The notes beneath the pieces were generated by a model, which saw only the letters and a list, made by a program, of their open reading frames with translations, did not search any database and had not been told where the DNA came from. A DNA stretch of 64,000 nt from contig BSYQ01000006.1 in assembly GCA_030272585.1 (NCBI GenBank), forward strand, positions 6,163,001 to 6,227,000, written 5' to 3'. A program made the translations under genes and the position numbers. Positions 23,265 to 35,290 of the stretch are shown here, piece by piece. Each line of letters starts with the position of its first letter. The first letter of the stretch is position 1. This DNA comes from Bryopsis sp. KO-2023 (lineage: Eukaryota > Chlorophyta > Ulvophyceae > Bryopsidales > Bryopsidaceae).

Positions 23265-23952
23265 GTTTGCTCAACCACTATGAAAACCACCGAGAGCTCG
23301 GGATAAAAAGGGAAGCGCGATCTGGTAGATTTCGCTGCAAACAGAGGGAACACGAAACCCACAGCGAGAAGTGGAGACGTCTCTTATGACTGGAAAATGA
23401 TGATCCGCTTGATCCTGTTGATCTGTTTCTGGCTTGGAGCTGATCATTCTGCACGTGGGGCGTTGTTGGTTGTGGATCCCCATGACAGACGTATGACAAG
23501 ACAAGGAGTTTGATGTCTTGGTGCTTGTTAAGGTGTTGTTATATGACTTGAGCTGATTTCCAATGTGATATTTTTTTTATTACTGCTTGAAAAACTGTGG
23601 TGTGGATTCTGATCTTTCTCTTTCCATGTGGTGATGGGTCGAATCATCCATCAAGGAAACCCCTGTCAGTACATGATTACCTCAGTTCACCCCAAAACAA
23701 TGCTTTGTCTATCCCAGAAAAAACACCTTGCTTCAAAATAAAAACACTCGAACCCATAGCCCAAGCAAACAAACTGCACCATCCCTTCACAAACCGTTGC
23801 CCCATTTAAACATCCGCAATGAAAAATGCTGTAAATATGACTTGGACAAAATCACACAGTAAAACCCATCCCCTACCAAGCCCCAAAGTATTGTACAACC
23901 CTCCCCCAAAGAAAAGATAAGAATAATGATTATATGCCCCTAGGAAGTGCGT
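23265..23952. other. intergenic, no gene recognised
   Basis: Between TIM9 and the methyltransferase gene. AT-rich, with only short unpersuasive frames. It holds the TIM9 promoter side and the 3' flank of the next minus-strand gene. Confidence 0.5.
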
Positions 23953-25402
23953 TCATCTTTCCAAGCCCCTCAACCCCAACCCCCCATTCATCGCCATTCT
24001 GATCAGAGAGAAATTTATGTTTTCCCACGGAGGGTCGTTCCGAAAATTCGGTGCTGTGTGAAAAATCCGAAACCCGATTTGCATCAATGTGCCGATCAGC
24101 TGCGAAACATCGTGGGATCGGCCATTAGAAACGACATTCAGCATGATTTGGCCCAGAGGGAAAGCCACCTTTCCTTGCTGCTCGATTTTCCAACTGTTTT
24201 GGAACATCCAGGCAAACCACTCCCACATATCACCATCCACGTCGGCAGTAAATACATCCACCCAATCATGGCCCAACTCTTCCATTATCTCGCTCAATTC
24301 CATGGTCCGAATGTCCTCCACCCCGTTGTCCCCATCAAACACCACCCTCGTGCCGCTGCTCCCAGCCACCGTTAAATCGTGGAAAGAAATTCGTTTATGC
24401 AGGTTTTCGAATCGGGATTTGACATCGAGGGGAAGAAAAGGGTCAAAAATATGGACATGACATGGGGTGATGGATACCATATCTTTCACAAAATCTGTTT
24501 TGGCATTGGTGCCGAAAACGTAAACGACGCAGTTTGGGGCTTCCAGAAAAGTCCCCACCCCACAAATCCATTTTCCGTTTTCGCCCAGCCCCCCCACTTT
24601 GCGCATTGATGGGCAGTTTATCTCCTGACTAAAAACCTGCATGGAAAAAAACAAGTCCAACGCTACAAAAAATTGATAAAATTCCTGTATTTAAAGATAT
24701 ATCCAATAAGAAATCAGCCAAAGTTTGTCCCGTAAAAATTCATCTTGCGTTTTATCACCCATGCATCTTTCCTTACACATCAATTGTCTGATGGAAGGAG
24801 TCCAAACACACCCAAACCCTCACTCAGAACAAAACCTCGTTGATTTTAAATCACAGCGCAAAGTTGAACCTCACTATTCAAAAGAGTGGTGTTAATCAAA
24901 ATCTGAAGCAAGAAATTGATGTGCTGATAAATGGACATGCAGAAATGTGTACCTCCATCAGCTTCGCAAACTCAATCCTTCCTCCATGCCTATTTCCCCA
25001 CACATCCCTGGCCATTTTTTCATGTTGCCAATATCTGATGGCGTTATATCCATGCGCTTTCACACTCCGAATGTTCAAAGCCCGCATAGCTTCGCTGTTT
25101 TCTATCAAGGATGTGTTCAAAGTGCTGCGATGACCATCATAGACATACTTCTGCCCGAGGCCTGCAAACTGTGGCAAGGTGCCAGCATCCGTCCCTTGTT
25201 GGAATGTGGATAAATTCTGTGGGGCTTTTTGGTTTCCGGAATGGATCCTGCTGAAGAAATACAACCCCCAGCAAGCCCCCAGCAGCAACAATAAGAGCCT
25301 CTGCCAAGGGATTCCGCCAATGGTTATTGTGGAAGGCTTGGGCTGGAGTTTGATGGTGTGATCATAGTCATGTTTGGCGAAGCGTTTCTGTCCACCCATC
25401 AA
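23953..25402 (-). CDS. METTL24-like methyltransferase, single-pass membrane protein
   Basis: Two exons in phase 0: 25402-24953 and 24636-23953, 377 aa. A short basic cytosolic tail is followed by one hydrophobic segment at about residues 33-50 (LLLLLLGACWGLYFF), the layout of a type II Golgi/ER protein. The catalytic part begins near residue 155 with CPSMRKVGGLGENGKWICG, then VVYVFGTN (class I methyltransferase motif region), HIFDPF, and TADVDGDMWEW near the end of the fold. This matches the METTL24-type domain common in animals, algae and protists; substrates are unknown. The METTL24-type assignment is by motif memory only. Confidence 0.82.
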
Positions 25403-26689
25403 AACGGAAAAATGAATTCCAAGTTAATCATAGGTCATTTTCGAAGTCCAAATGATGCTGTGAGGGCGTGAGTGCCGATCAACCCCCAAACAATCGTTGA
25501 ATCTTCTCCCCACCCAGGAAAAACATACTGTGCCTTGAGCGTGGAGCGCACCACACACACCCCAAGCTAACACTTCTGCCGAGAGTAATTTCAATGGATT
25601 CGATACCACAGCATCAACGCCCCTTCGTACCATTCCGCTGAAGGGAAATTTGAAACCCAACGCGAGGGGTTTAAATCATGAGCCGCCGCCAGCAGAAATC
25701 TAAGGAACTGGGGACAGGAGCCTGACCCGTACCTTGAACAATGGCCTCTGTCAATCTTTACGATCCAGCATGTCAGCGAAGAGCACAATGTCGGAAGCTT
25801 CCTTAAGGGTGGGGATAAACTGCAACTTGACAAGACTGGAGTATCTTTTCGTGGGGGAAGAAGTTGCTCGCTCCTCCACATTTAGCGTTGCGACGTTTTC
25901 ACGAACTTGATGCCCGCCGCCTCGATCGTGGGATCCTGATAACATTCGCAAGACACCGAACAGCACAGAGAGTTCAGCACCCTTTTGAGTTTTTCTTTTT
26001 CTCTTGTCTCGCCCCAACACAGGAGCGAAAATCATTGGCAAAATGGCGGCGGGAAGAATGACGTTAAGGGAAATCAACATCGGTCGTGCGTTTATGTCGT
26101 ACGGGTACTGTCCATCCTGCGATTCTTTTTGTCTAGATTCTCTTGGAGAATAACATCCAACGGATAGGCTGTCGTTGCCTGGCGCCGCGATGCAAACACG
26201 CACGGTTGGTAAGATACGATTCGGTAGGGTCGATGGGCCGTTTCTAGATATCTCGGCGTTCTGTCCAAGGGCTGGTGGCTGGGCTGTGGATTTTTTTTTT
26301 CCCAAATCGATTTTTTTATCGATTGATTCTTTGAATTTCTGGAATACAAATCCTCGTTTTCAATTTTATGCTCCTTGAAAATGAAATCATTTTAAAATGA
26401 TGGACAGGGATTTTTCATTTTTTTTTTCAACTGGATTCGTGTGTTGTAGCATGACCAACTTTAATGAGGAGCATATATTCATACATGCGAATTTATTTCA
26501 GTATAAAAACGCAAATGTTTTGTTTTTTCTTTTGAAATTCGGATTTAGTGAAGAGTCGTCCATGCTCCTGCAGAAGACATTGTTTGTTTGTTCGTTTTTT
26601 CAAAATTATTTTTATGATAGGTACTACATATATATATATATATATATATAAAAATTGGTATTTCTCATCAAAAGGAGAAACACATTCAG
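25403..26689. other. intergenic between divergent genes; AT microsatellite near 26628-26650
   Basis: Separates the methyltransferase (-) from the plastid-type protein (+) and probably holds both promoters. A 184-codon minus-strand frame (25751-26305) has no motif and is not called. An ATG at 26190 with a GTAAGA donor at 26209 looks like a first exon but is out of frame with the exon at 26790, so it is not used. A pure AT dinucleotide run lies at about 26628-26650, inside what may be the first intron or leader. Confidence 0.45.
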
Positions 26690-26698
26690 CCGCCAGTT

Positions 26699-29600
26699 TT
26701 GCATCATTACTGGTGCAGAGCCGTTTTTTTTTTTCTTTTTAATTTTCATGTTCAAAAAAGAATCGCCATTGTTCTAGGATTTTCGCTCAGGCCAACTCCA
26801 GTGTGCTGCCATCAGCAAGTTTTCCCCCAGACCTCTGGCCGATCCACTCCGCGGTTCAGCAATGAGTTCTGCAGAAAGCCACCGAGCGTGAGGTTCGGTG
26901 GCTCCTTGACAGCTCGACTTCGAACAAAAAAATGGAGCTTGAGAGCGGGGGAGAATGGCAAGAATCAACTTTCCAATTCAGAAAAAGAAACGATCCTTTT
27001 CTTGCTGGACGCTTGCGAAGATGCTGTTCGTAACGGAAGGTGAGGGTGGGTTTGACATCGATTGATTTAATTCAATTTATTTATTTCAAAATTGGTTACT
27101 GAACATCATTTTGCTGTGAAATGTGAAACGATTTTGACTAGTAGAAACCGGCAAAGGACAGTTCTCCCCCCAGAGTTGGTTATAAATTTTGAGATTTTGA
27201 TATTGAAATTTTTGAGCAGGAGTCTACTTGGAAACGAAACAGAGTGGAAAATCAACAACAAGAATTTATTCAATTGTTCATGTGCCGTGTTTTTGTTTTT
27301 GTTCGTTTTCATTTTCTCATTTTTTCCTTTCAGGGACCTGATCGAGCGTCTCGAACCAAAGGATATGAATGATGATGATCTACCAGAAAAAGTTGTCAAA
27401 TTTCTTAAGAAACCCTCGGAAGACTTCAAAAGATTCTGCCCTGTGGCACTGGAGAAGATCCGTGAGGCCAAATCAAAAATCGTTGCGGGAGAAACTGTGT
27501 ATTTCGATCAAGTGAGGTTCAGTCAAGGGTCGAGAGAAAGTGCCAAACCAAAAAAAATAACAACTTCTAATAATATTAAGTCTTTCTGGATGTCCGATCA
27601 TTACTTTGAAACCAGCGCTTCCTGCGTCATGAAAATGTCAAGAAAACTACTTCCAAGTTATGAAAAAAATTGAGAATTTAAAGGGAAAAGCAAAGCAAAG
27701 GAAGCAATCAGTTGTTCTGGTATACAGGGAGGGCACTCTCATGAAAACCACACTAACATTCGATAAAGAGAAAAATCACTGTTGAAAGCCCTTTCTGTTT
27801 AGCATGAATCTGGTGGAGGCTCTGTGGGGACATACCGTTGCGTATGCAATATGTGTGAACTGTTGGGTTTTTTTACTTCTTTCGTTTTCAAATTCAAGTT
27901 GGCGGACGAAATTCAAGCAGCAGTTCCTTTCGACCCCACGTGGAATACTTGGCTGCGAGCCTGTGGGTATGCATTCAGCATTTATGCCCTTGGTTCGATT
28001 TTCGGTTTCATTGGGATTGATGGATGGAGTCGATGGAATCTCCCCAATGGCGGGTTGTTGACCTGGCTGCAATGGACCGCCCCTCACGTCCTGGTCTCAC
28101 TACTCTTTTGGCAAAATTTTTTGTCAGACAGAATCGAAGCGTTGCAGGTAAAACCACCCCCCCCCCCCAAAAAAAAAAAAAGGAGAGAAAAAATATACAC
28201 GAAAAGATTGAAAAAATACATGAGAATGAAAGTAAACTTGTGCATTGAGTAAAAAATGATAGAGTTGAATGTATGTGCAGCACCACCTCGATATAGAACA
28301 GTCTTTTGTTTAGAATTTGATCTAAATACCAAATGGAAATTAACAGGTTACTGCTGATCGTGTGTGCTCTGGGAGAGTGGGCGCCACGAGAATTAAAAAA
28401 CTGTTAATACTGAAAGCAAGTTTTTTTGTGCGGTTCTTAATCAGGCATACAAGTTGGCTCAAGCAAACGTACAAACGGAGGACATGTCACTAGCCTTTGT
28501 TCAAGAAGCTTCCAGCTTTAATTTGGCCGTGGAGGCTTTTTTGTTATCCTTTAAGCTTGTGTTCAGAGACCAAGGTAAGCTTTAAAAAAAAATAAAAATG
28601 GAAACCGAATATATATATTGGGTTTTATCGTCATTTTCCCGAAAATACTCACCTTTTTTTCCCCTTTTTTGTAAGTAAGTTAATTTTGACTGTGGAATAA
28701 TATGACTCAAATGCAAACTATGGGCACTACCACCTGGAATTCGCCGGTGAAGCGTTGTTTTGAGTATCCTTTCTGTTTTCTGTCTTTTCCTCAAAAAAGG
28801 GTTGTACTTGAGTTGCTTATCCTCTGGATTTGCTGCCCAAGTGCCAGACACTGGCATGCAAGGGGCTCTGGGGGGACTTGCTGTGCAAAAAACTTTGCCA
28901 AAGGTTTTCCGGGCGCCTCTTGAAATTGGATCAATGGGTTTGCTAACATCCGTCGGAGGCGTTCTCAGTGGTGAGGCTGGGTATCATAGTTTATTCGCTT
29001 TTATCTTTTCGCTGGAAAGATATTTGAATATCATTGGCATTCTGTCAAAAGAGTCTGATGCACCAGTGTATACCATCATTCAAGGAAAACCAGATGGACA
29101 AAGACGCAACTGACTTCGTATAAGTGTTTATTATTTATTATTATTTTTTTATTTATATATATATTTTTAATCTAAAAAGAAAACTTTTGAAGCTGCTGGA
29201 AAAATATGTCTTGGTGGTTTTCTTGTGCCTCTCCCAATAAAATATAAGTATTCGAGGGTGGCAAAAAAATATCGACCTTGTTTTGCTCCAGAATCTCTGT
29301 TTGGTTTTTCTGTGAGGATTCTGTGCTGGAGGCTTTTTATTTCCTGGTTTCATGAACAGATCCAACAATTGCCCCGTTTTCGATTCAAACCAGTGTGAAT
29401 ACTGGAGGTCTGCCAGCCAGCCCTCAATCATCTGTGAACGAATTGTTGCTAAGGGAGGAAAAGGTGCAGCCATGTGTCAAATATCGAAAACTGATCTGTA
29501 TCAAACTCTTTGAGGACTCCCTATATGAAAAGAAACAACAGAAAGTTGCTGCTGATGTTTTGGGTTGCTGGGATTAAAGTGCCTGAGTGGGTGCCTGCCC

Positions 29601-29899
29601 ACAACCCCAACCAGAATTTTATACGGGAAATTCTTGCTTTTTCTGGAAGGAAAAATGAACAAGAGAAATCGTCGTTTTTCAATTAAGTGTTGGTGTTTGT
29701 GATTTGTCAGACCACAAAGTACAGGACGTGGATAACCGCAGCCTTGTTTTTCGCGCAAGGAGTATACCTGACCTCTGAAACAATCAGCACAAACAGCTTG
29801 ATCGCCCCCATCGCTACAAACGCTGTCAGCATGTTCGTTTACCTCAAAGCAGTGCAAGAAATGAAGACAAATGTGGGGCAAGTTCGTTCACGCGGTTGA
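26699..29899 (+). CDS. plastid-type multi-pass membrane protein, family not recognised
   Basis: Exons: one ending at 27039 (5' end uncertain; in-frame ATG at 26699), then 27334-27511, 27899-28147, 28445-28574, 28800-28970, a 35-nt exon 29360-29394, and 29711-29899; all junctions after the first are in phase. The N terminus is rich in S, R, T and P, like a chloroplast transit peptide, followed by a soluble helical region (LIERLEPKDM, KVVKFLKKP). Hydrophobic segments are at YAFSIYALGSIFGFIGI, WLQWTAPHVLVSLLFW, WITAALFFAQGVYL and the C-terminal AVSMFVYL. A plastid location is inferred. I do not recognise the family. Confidence 0.7.
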
Positions 29900-30521
29900 A
29901 TTTGATATTTTTGACACTGGTTTGTGTTGGAGAGGTTGAGGTTGAGCATTTTTTTTTTCTTGGGGGGGAAGGGGTTGGGAGGGTAGATGAGAACGAGGTT
30001 GTGGTCGTGTGGAAGATTAACTTACGGAATGATCCGATGTGGCAGAAAAGCTTGAGATGGCTCTTGATCACATTTGATACATGAAAGTGCATGTGATGCT
30101 ATTAAACTTTTGTTGGACAAGAAAGTATTACCGCAGTGTTGGTCAGTTTGGGTGTTTGGGTATGGCATCGTGCAGCAGCATGACCCTGCTTGCAGAACTT
30201 TTCGTTTCCATTCCTTGGCCAAGTCAGCCGCCAATAGTGTGTGCCTATTTGTGAAGAAAAACCAGTTTTCTGACCCTGTTTACACTGAAGGTATCAACAC
30301 CCAAAGATTTCCCTTTCTATCTATCTATGATGACGCTAGAATACTACACCCTAATAGACTTGGACCACACCAGTAACCGTCCAGGGCGGCGCCGCCAGAC
30401 TCGCGAGGTGGCCCAGTCTGGCCCCTGTGTTTGCGCACAGGACAGCCCTTCTAATTTAACACCCGCAAGTAACAAGCCCAATGAAGCACAAAGAAAAAAA
30501 GGGGCCATCAAAATAGAAAAA
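29900..30521. other. intergenic between convergent genes
   Basis: 3' regions of the plastid-type gene (+) and the ion channel (-). Includes a T/G-rich run near 29950-29980. No gene seen. Confidence 0.5.
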
Positions 30522-32287
30522 TCAGGCATCTTTTTTCTCCTCCTGTATTGGCTCGCCTTCCACCTCAGTTTTGTCAGCTTCTTGTTTCCTGGCGGCGTTC
30601 ACGGCGTTTCTAGCCTCAGCTATTTGTTGCAAGAGAGTCACGACCTCTGGAAACCGGTCGGCCACTTCCTTGAAGTCTGTGCAGCTGAGCGCGTAGATAT
30701 CACTGTACATAACAGATCGAGCGTTCGCCATCCTGTGGGTCGTCCGGTCGCCCTTGAACCATGCAAGCAGCGCAAACTCCCCAAAATAACTGCCTTTCGA
30801 CAGAACAGTCAGAATATCGCCTTCCTCCGTTTCTATCTGTATCATGCCACTCAGAATGAAGTACATGTTGTCCGCAGGTTCGCCATAGTGGAAGAGCAAA
30901 TCCCCAGGGGTGTAAGCTTCGCGAATCATTTTGGAAACGAGCGCTCGGACGACGACAAGTCTGCAGGCCTTGAAAATTGGAACGTTGAGAATGAGCTCCT
31001 CGCATAGGTGCATGTATATGTCAGTTCTCAGTCCGTGGGGCAGCCCAGCCAACAAATTCGATTCGTCGAACATCTTCCTCGTGTAGTAGCGATGTTTCAA
31101 GTACGCCGTTATCCTCTGCCTGAGACATTTGGGAAGTTTGCAATACGTGAAGTATTCGTGCCACATCCCCATTCGCTCCTCATACATCGCTCCACTTCTA
31201 TCCATACTTAGCATGAGGGAGCTCATGATACCGAACAACACTATATAGAAAGAAGCCCCTATGACCATGCTGAGAGTCGTCACCCAGATTTCGGCCAGTG
31301 TCCGTGGGGGTTCCCTTCCATACCCAATGCACAGCATATGAGATAAAGCCATAAAAAGCGAATGTGAGTATTGTTCCGTCGCAGGGGCATCCAAAAGACC
31401 AGAGACTGCGACCCAGCCTTCTTGTGGGAACCCCTCTAGCTCTGCGACCATAAACTGAATGCAGCCGTCCAGATGTGCGAACACCAGGATGAGAAACACG
31501 AGCTTGAACATCCTCAGGGCATGGGAATTGAGGGTCAGGCTATCCTGCCAATTGCTGATGTACTTGAAGAGGCGAGGTAATCTACAGAAGCGCCCAATAC
31601 GTGGAAGCCGTGCGTAGAGGTGCATTCTGGATCCCTTCCTATTCCAGAAGAGCAGTAGTTAGCTTCAAGTTGACTGCGGCAATGAGCCATTGTGCGACAC
31701 TTGGTTTGGAGACAATGGGCAGCACGTACTTGGTAAAATAGACGACCAGGTCATATGGGAGCGAAGAGAAAACATCCACAAACATCCAGGATGACATGTA
31801 CTTTCTCCATACATTCTTTGAACGCATTTCGAGCGTCCCATTGTCATCAAAACCTGTGGAAAAATCATGGACATACTTTTCCCCGCCTCCCTTCTGCACA
31901 TCAGAAACCAAAACTCGACAAATAAACGCCGAACGGCACAAACCTGTGTTCAGGTTCACGAGCACATCAAGCAGAAAGATGAAGTCGAGAACAAGATCCG
32001 CCACGAACATGGGACCCACATCGCTGTTGCCGAAAGCTATTCTTGGAGGGAACATGAAACAGTTGTATGCTACACACATCACCATAAGGACGTCCCACCT
32101 GGTAAACACACACATTCAAAATTGAGACTTCGAACAAACAGTATGAAAATAAGGTCCTTACACTGCACAGAACGACACCTTTGAATGTTAAGACAGATTT
32201 GAGTGTTTTAGGTTACCTCGAGCGAAAAGTTGATGCTGGTCGCAAACGCACCCTACGCTCTGCGCAATCAGACTCCGATTCGTGTTG
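30522..32287 (-). CDS. HCN/CNG-like voltage- and cyclic-nucleotide-gated channel
   Basis: In-phase exons 32287-32217, 32098-31944, 31853-31730, 31638-30522 give at least 488 aa; the N terminus lies further upstream and was not resolved. S1 (WDVLMVMCVAYNCF), S2 (LVLDFIFLLDVLVNL) and S3 (WMFVDVFSSLPYDLV) precede an S4 with spaced basic residues (RLPRIGRFCRLPRLFKYI). The pore has CIGYGR, as in HCN channels, a filter for weakly K+-selective or mixed cation flow. After S6 comes a C-linker (MWHEYFTYCKLP, LRQRI) and a cyclic-nucleotide-binding domain with YFGEFALL and a following GDRTT that supplies the phosphate-binding arginine. The tail is short and acidic/basic. Likely plasma-membrane or ciliary channel; the location is inference. 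Confidence 0.9.
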
Positions 32288-33570
32288 CTGCAAATCGAAC
32301 ATATCTATCTCAGACAAACGCCGGTGCTAGTTTCAGCCTACCACCCAATGAGAACACACCTCCAGGCCTTACCTCGACGGATGGGCTCCCAAGAATCTGC
32401 TTCATCATTGCGCTACGATTCGTGTCCTACGCAAGATGTATGTTTTTCACTAGTTGTTTTCAGCAATCAGACTCTTGTCAATTCAATCGGCTTATTTTCT
32501 GCATTGCTCACGAGAAGTGCCGTGGCATGAAAATTCTGAGTCGGTGTGGCTACCGAACCTTCCTCGCAAAGCTCGGTACTTTGCTGCTCGGGAGCCGGTA
32601 CATCTCCTTGTCCTTTTTCTTTTTCTTTTTTGCATCGTTCCTGCCCACCCAGACCACCTGTTACCAATCCAAAATTCAAACGTGTATGGTGGACTCGACT
32701 CGAAATGTCGAAACACGCAAGCGCGAAGTCGCAAAACTGGAGAAGCAACGAAGTGCTCGATAAATGACGAACTGGGAATCCTCCAGAGACTATCAGATGA
32801 CGAGAATACGCGCTCTAGAAGGGGGTGCCACCCACCTGCTCGTGGAGGACTCCCTGGAGAGAAGTTCATGATCGGAAGTATTGGTAACGTCATCTTCTGC
32901 TTCTGGCTGAACTTTCGCTCTTGACGAAGGCAGGGCACCGCTAAGCAGTCCATTTCTCCCCGTCATCTGATGGGCGTGGACATAACATGTGCAAATTGTT
33001 CTTGAAATTCTGCTTGGCTTTGGTCAAACCAATCCAACTCCCCTGACCCCCACCCCCCAATGCAGGAATACCTTTCTTCGATCGACAACAGCCCATAAAA
33101 GAGAGTGGCTCTTTGTTGACCACAGTCAAAAATCCATGGAGTGCTGATGTCGACAGATGTCTCAAGCACGCAGAGCCAGGCGAGACGAAACTGTGGGGTG
33201 GACGATGGGCGGCTCGATTTTTCGTTCCACGTCGGCAATAGCCGCACATTGGCGATGAAAGTCCTTGGGTGTGAGAGCGTATCCGGCTGCTGGACGGTAG
33301 CGTGGACAAGCCTGCTACGCTTTGCGTTGGATGGTGTTTGGACGCGGGGTTTTGTTTCGACATCATTCTCAGCATGCTTTAAGGAACGCCGGACGCTGCG
33401 ACTGTTCCTGGCCAGGCTCAGGCTCCCAGCCCGGTTTCTGGCAAGGGAAAAGCAGCAGCGTTTGACCGGCACCTCGAGGGACCCTCCAAGAGGCGGCCCA
33501 TCTGAGGAGAACAGCAACGAAATACGAGCTGTCTACGCAGGCAGGCAAGGGATTTGGTGGGAGCTGGGCT
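32288..33570 (-). other. probable 5' part of the ion-channel gene, unresolved
   Basis: Minus-strand open stretches at 33517-32963 and 32953-32492 are rich in S, R and P and could encode the disordered N-terminal tail of the channel, but I could not fix splice sites or a start. A plus-strand overlap frame has no better support. Confidence 0.3.
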
Positions 33571-33881
33571 GAGCGACTTGCTGTTCAACCTTTTTCATTG
33601 GTTCTATCGGATGGGGGGTTCTCATCAAGCCGCAGCCAGCGCAGCTGGACCCATTGGAAAAGTCCATCTTTATATCTGCTTCCCAAGGAGAGACTGATCA
33701 GCTCAGGAGTTGCATCATTTCGCAACAAGATCAAAATGGGGCGAGTTCCCCTACTCTTCTCGCTGTGATCTGAATGCTCGTTGCTGCTGGATAGCCTTGC
33801 TGAGCTCATGGGATTCTTGGTGGACACGGTCGTGTTGTGGAACGCTTCGTGGACATAACGCAAGGAAGTTGGGTGAAGGGC

Positions 33882-34281
33882 GCTGAATACTGCAGTATTC
33901 AGCCTCCAGTAACCAGCTGGTTACTGGAGGCGTGTGGTTTTTCGGAATTGTTTTGCTACGATTGAGAGCGACTTCAATCGCCCCGCCAGCGGGGGAGGGG
34001 AGGTCATTTATCAGTGGTATTAGGCCTGCTTTAGTTCAACTAGCACTGGCGGATGGATTCTCCAGGCAAAAGTGTCCAGGGAGGAACTGATACTTTGATA
34101 TACTCCTGACGTCAGGAGTGCATCAGAGTTTCACCTAATTCGGACAAGAGAAGATGGGACAACGAGCATGCAAGGCGTGCCAGAAAAAAATAGCCGGGGC
34201 ACATTCATTGTGCTAGCTACTACAGCATGCCACTACCTCCCAGTCGGCTCATTAATGAATGTAGTGTGAATATTCACACTA
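33882..34281. repeat. cluster of perfect palindromes
   Basis: Within 400 bp: 33882-33903 (22 bp, centre TGCA), 33902-33931 (30 bp, centre AGCT, half-site starts GCCTCCAG), 34102-34119 (18 bp, centre ACGT) and 34262-34281 (20 bp, centre ATAT). All are exact. The first two abut, sharing two bases. No ORF is present. They could extrude as cruciforms or encode hairpins of a non-autonomous element. Confidence 0.75.
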
Positions 34282-34289
34282 TTCCTTAT

Positions 34290-35290
34290 ATGTATCACCC
34301 CTGTTCCAGCATTGCTTAGCGTTTTGGTGTGCCTGACTTTTGAAAACAGGTTTTTTACCGCTGTTTGTTTCGGAAACAAATCAAAGAAAAGAGTCTACAA
34401 CATGACATTGCTTGGAAATCATGGGTGTCCAATTTTGTTTCTGTTTTTTTTTTTAATGGTTGATACATATGTTGAGCAACGCACACACCCTTTGCAGGTT
34501 CCACCATGAAGTGGACATTAATTCATTCAACAGACTCCTGAGATTCTTTATCCTGGCTGGCAAAATCTTGAAAGTTCATCTCCCTTCCAGAATCACTGGC
34601 TCAGCCACCCTCCGCTGAAAACATGGGTGCCTTTTTTCCCTTTGCATGCCATTCCTTTTGTTCTGAAAGATGGGTCAGCAGAAATGACGAACTACACAGA
34701 ATGCATTTTGTATAGCAGCATCCGTCAACCACCACCCTTCTCAGATAAGCATCTCCAGCCCCCCCCCCCCTCCAAATCCAAACGCCAGAACACACCAAAA
34801 TTTTGTTTGTTGTTGACAAGGGTCGGAAGGGGGAGACCACAGCAAGCGAAGTTGGTGGAAGGTGCACCCTGTGTGAGCCTTAATCCTGAAGGGTGTCGAA
34901 CACGACTCATACCTTGAAATTCTCGATTTGCCAACCCAACGAATCTACAAGGTGACGCAACCCCATTCCATCATGTGTTCCCTGTGTGACGGAGCTAGAA
35001 AGAACATGGCAGATGTACTGCCAACAGAATGTAACATTAATCCCGATTATAATTCGGAAGAATGGAATTGCCAACTCGCACTGATAAACAGTTGTATTAC
35101 AGCTGCTCTATGTGAGACCTGGCGGTTCGAACGTTGGGTTCAACTCCCAACGAGGTCGATGACGTAGGAATGGTTGTATATCGATGCGCTGGACAATATC
35201 GAATAGTTGGCATGCCAACCCATAGCTAGCGCAGAGTACTAGGAGTCATACTGACGGCACTGTCATATTAAGACATCCGAGGTATGACTT
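34290..35290. other. gene-poor DNA; tRNA-like hairpin near 35110-35158
   Basis: No gene is seen. A stem-loop at about 35128-35152 has a 7-bp stem (CGTTGGG/CCCAACG) and loop TTCAACT, like a tRNA T-arm, inside an outer GACCT/AGGTC pairing. D and anticodon arms are missing. Confidence 0.35.

Noticed and set aside
26190-26208. ATG plus GTAAGA donor as first exon of the plastid-type gene
   Set aside because: Joining to the acceptor near 26790 gives the wrong frame and an early stop.
25751-26305. 184-codon minus-strand frame
   Set aside because: No recognisable domain, and it sits in the divergent promoter region; codon pattern is unconvincing.
29900-30520. Gene in the plus-strand frames near 30074-30376
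   Set aside because: Short frames without motif, in 3' flanks of convergent genes.
35109-35158. tRNA gene
   Set aside because: Only a T-arm-like hairpin and a 5-bp outer stem; D-arm, anticodon arm and normal length are missing.
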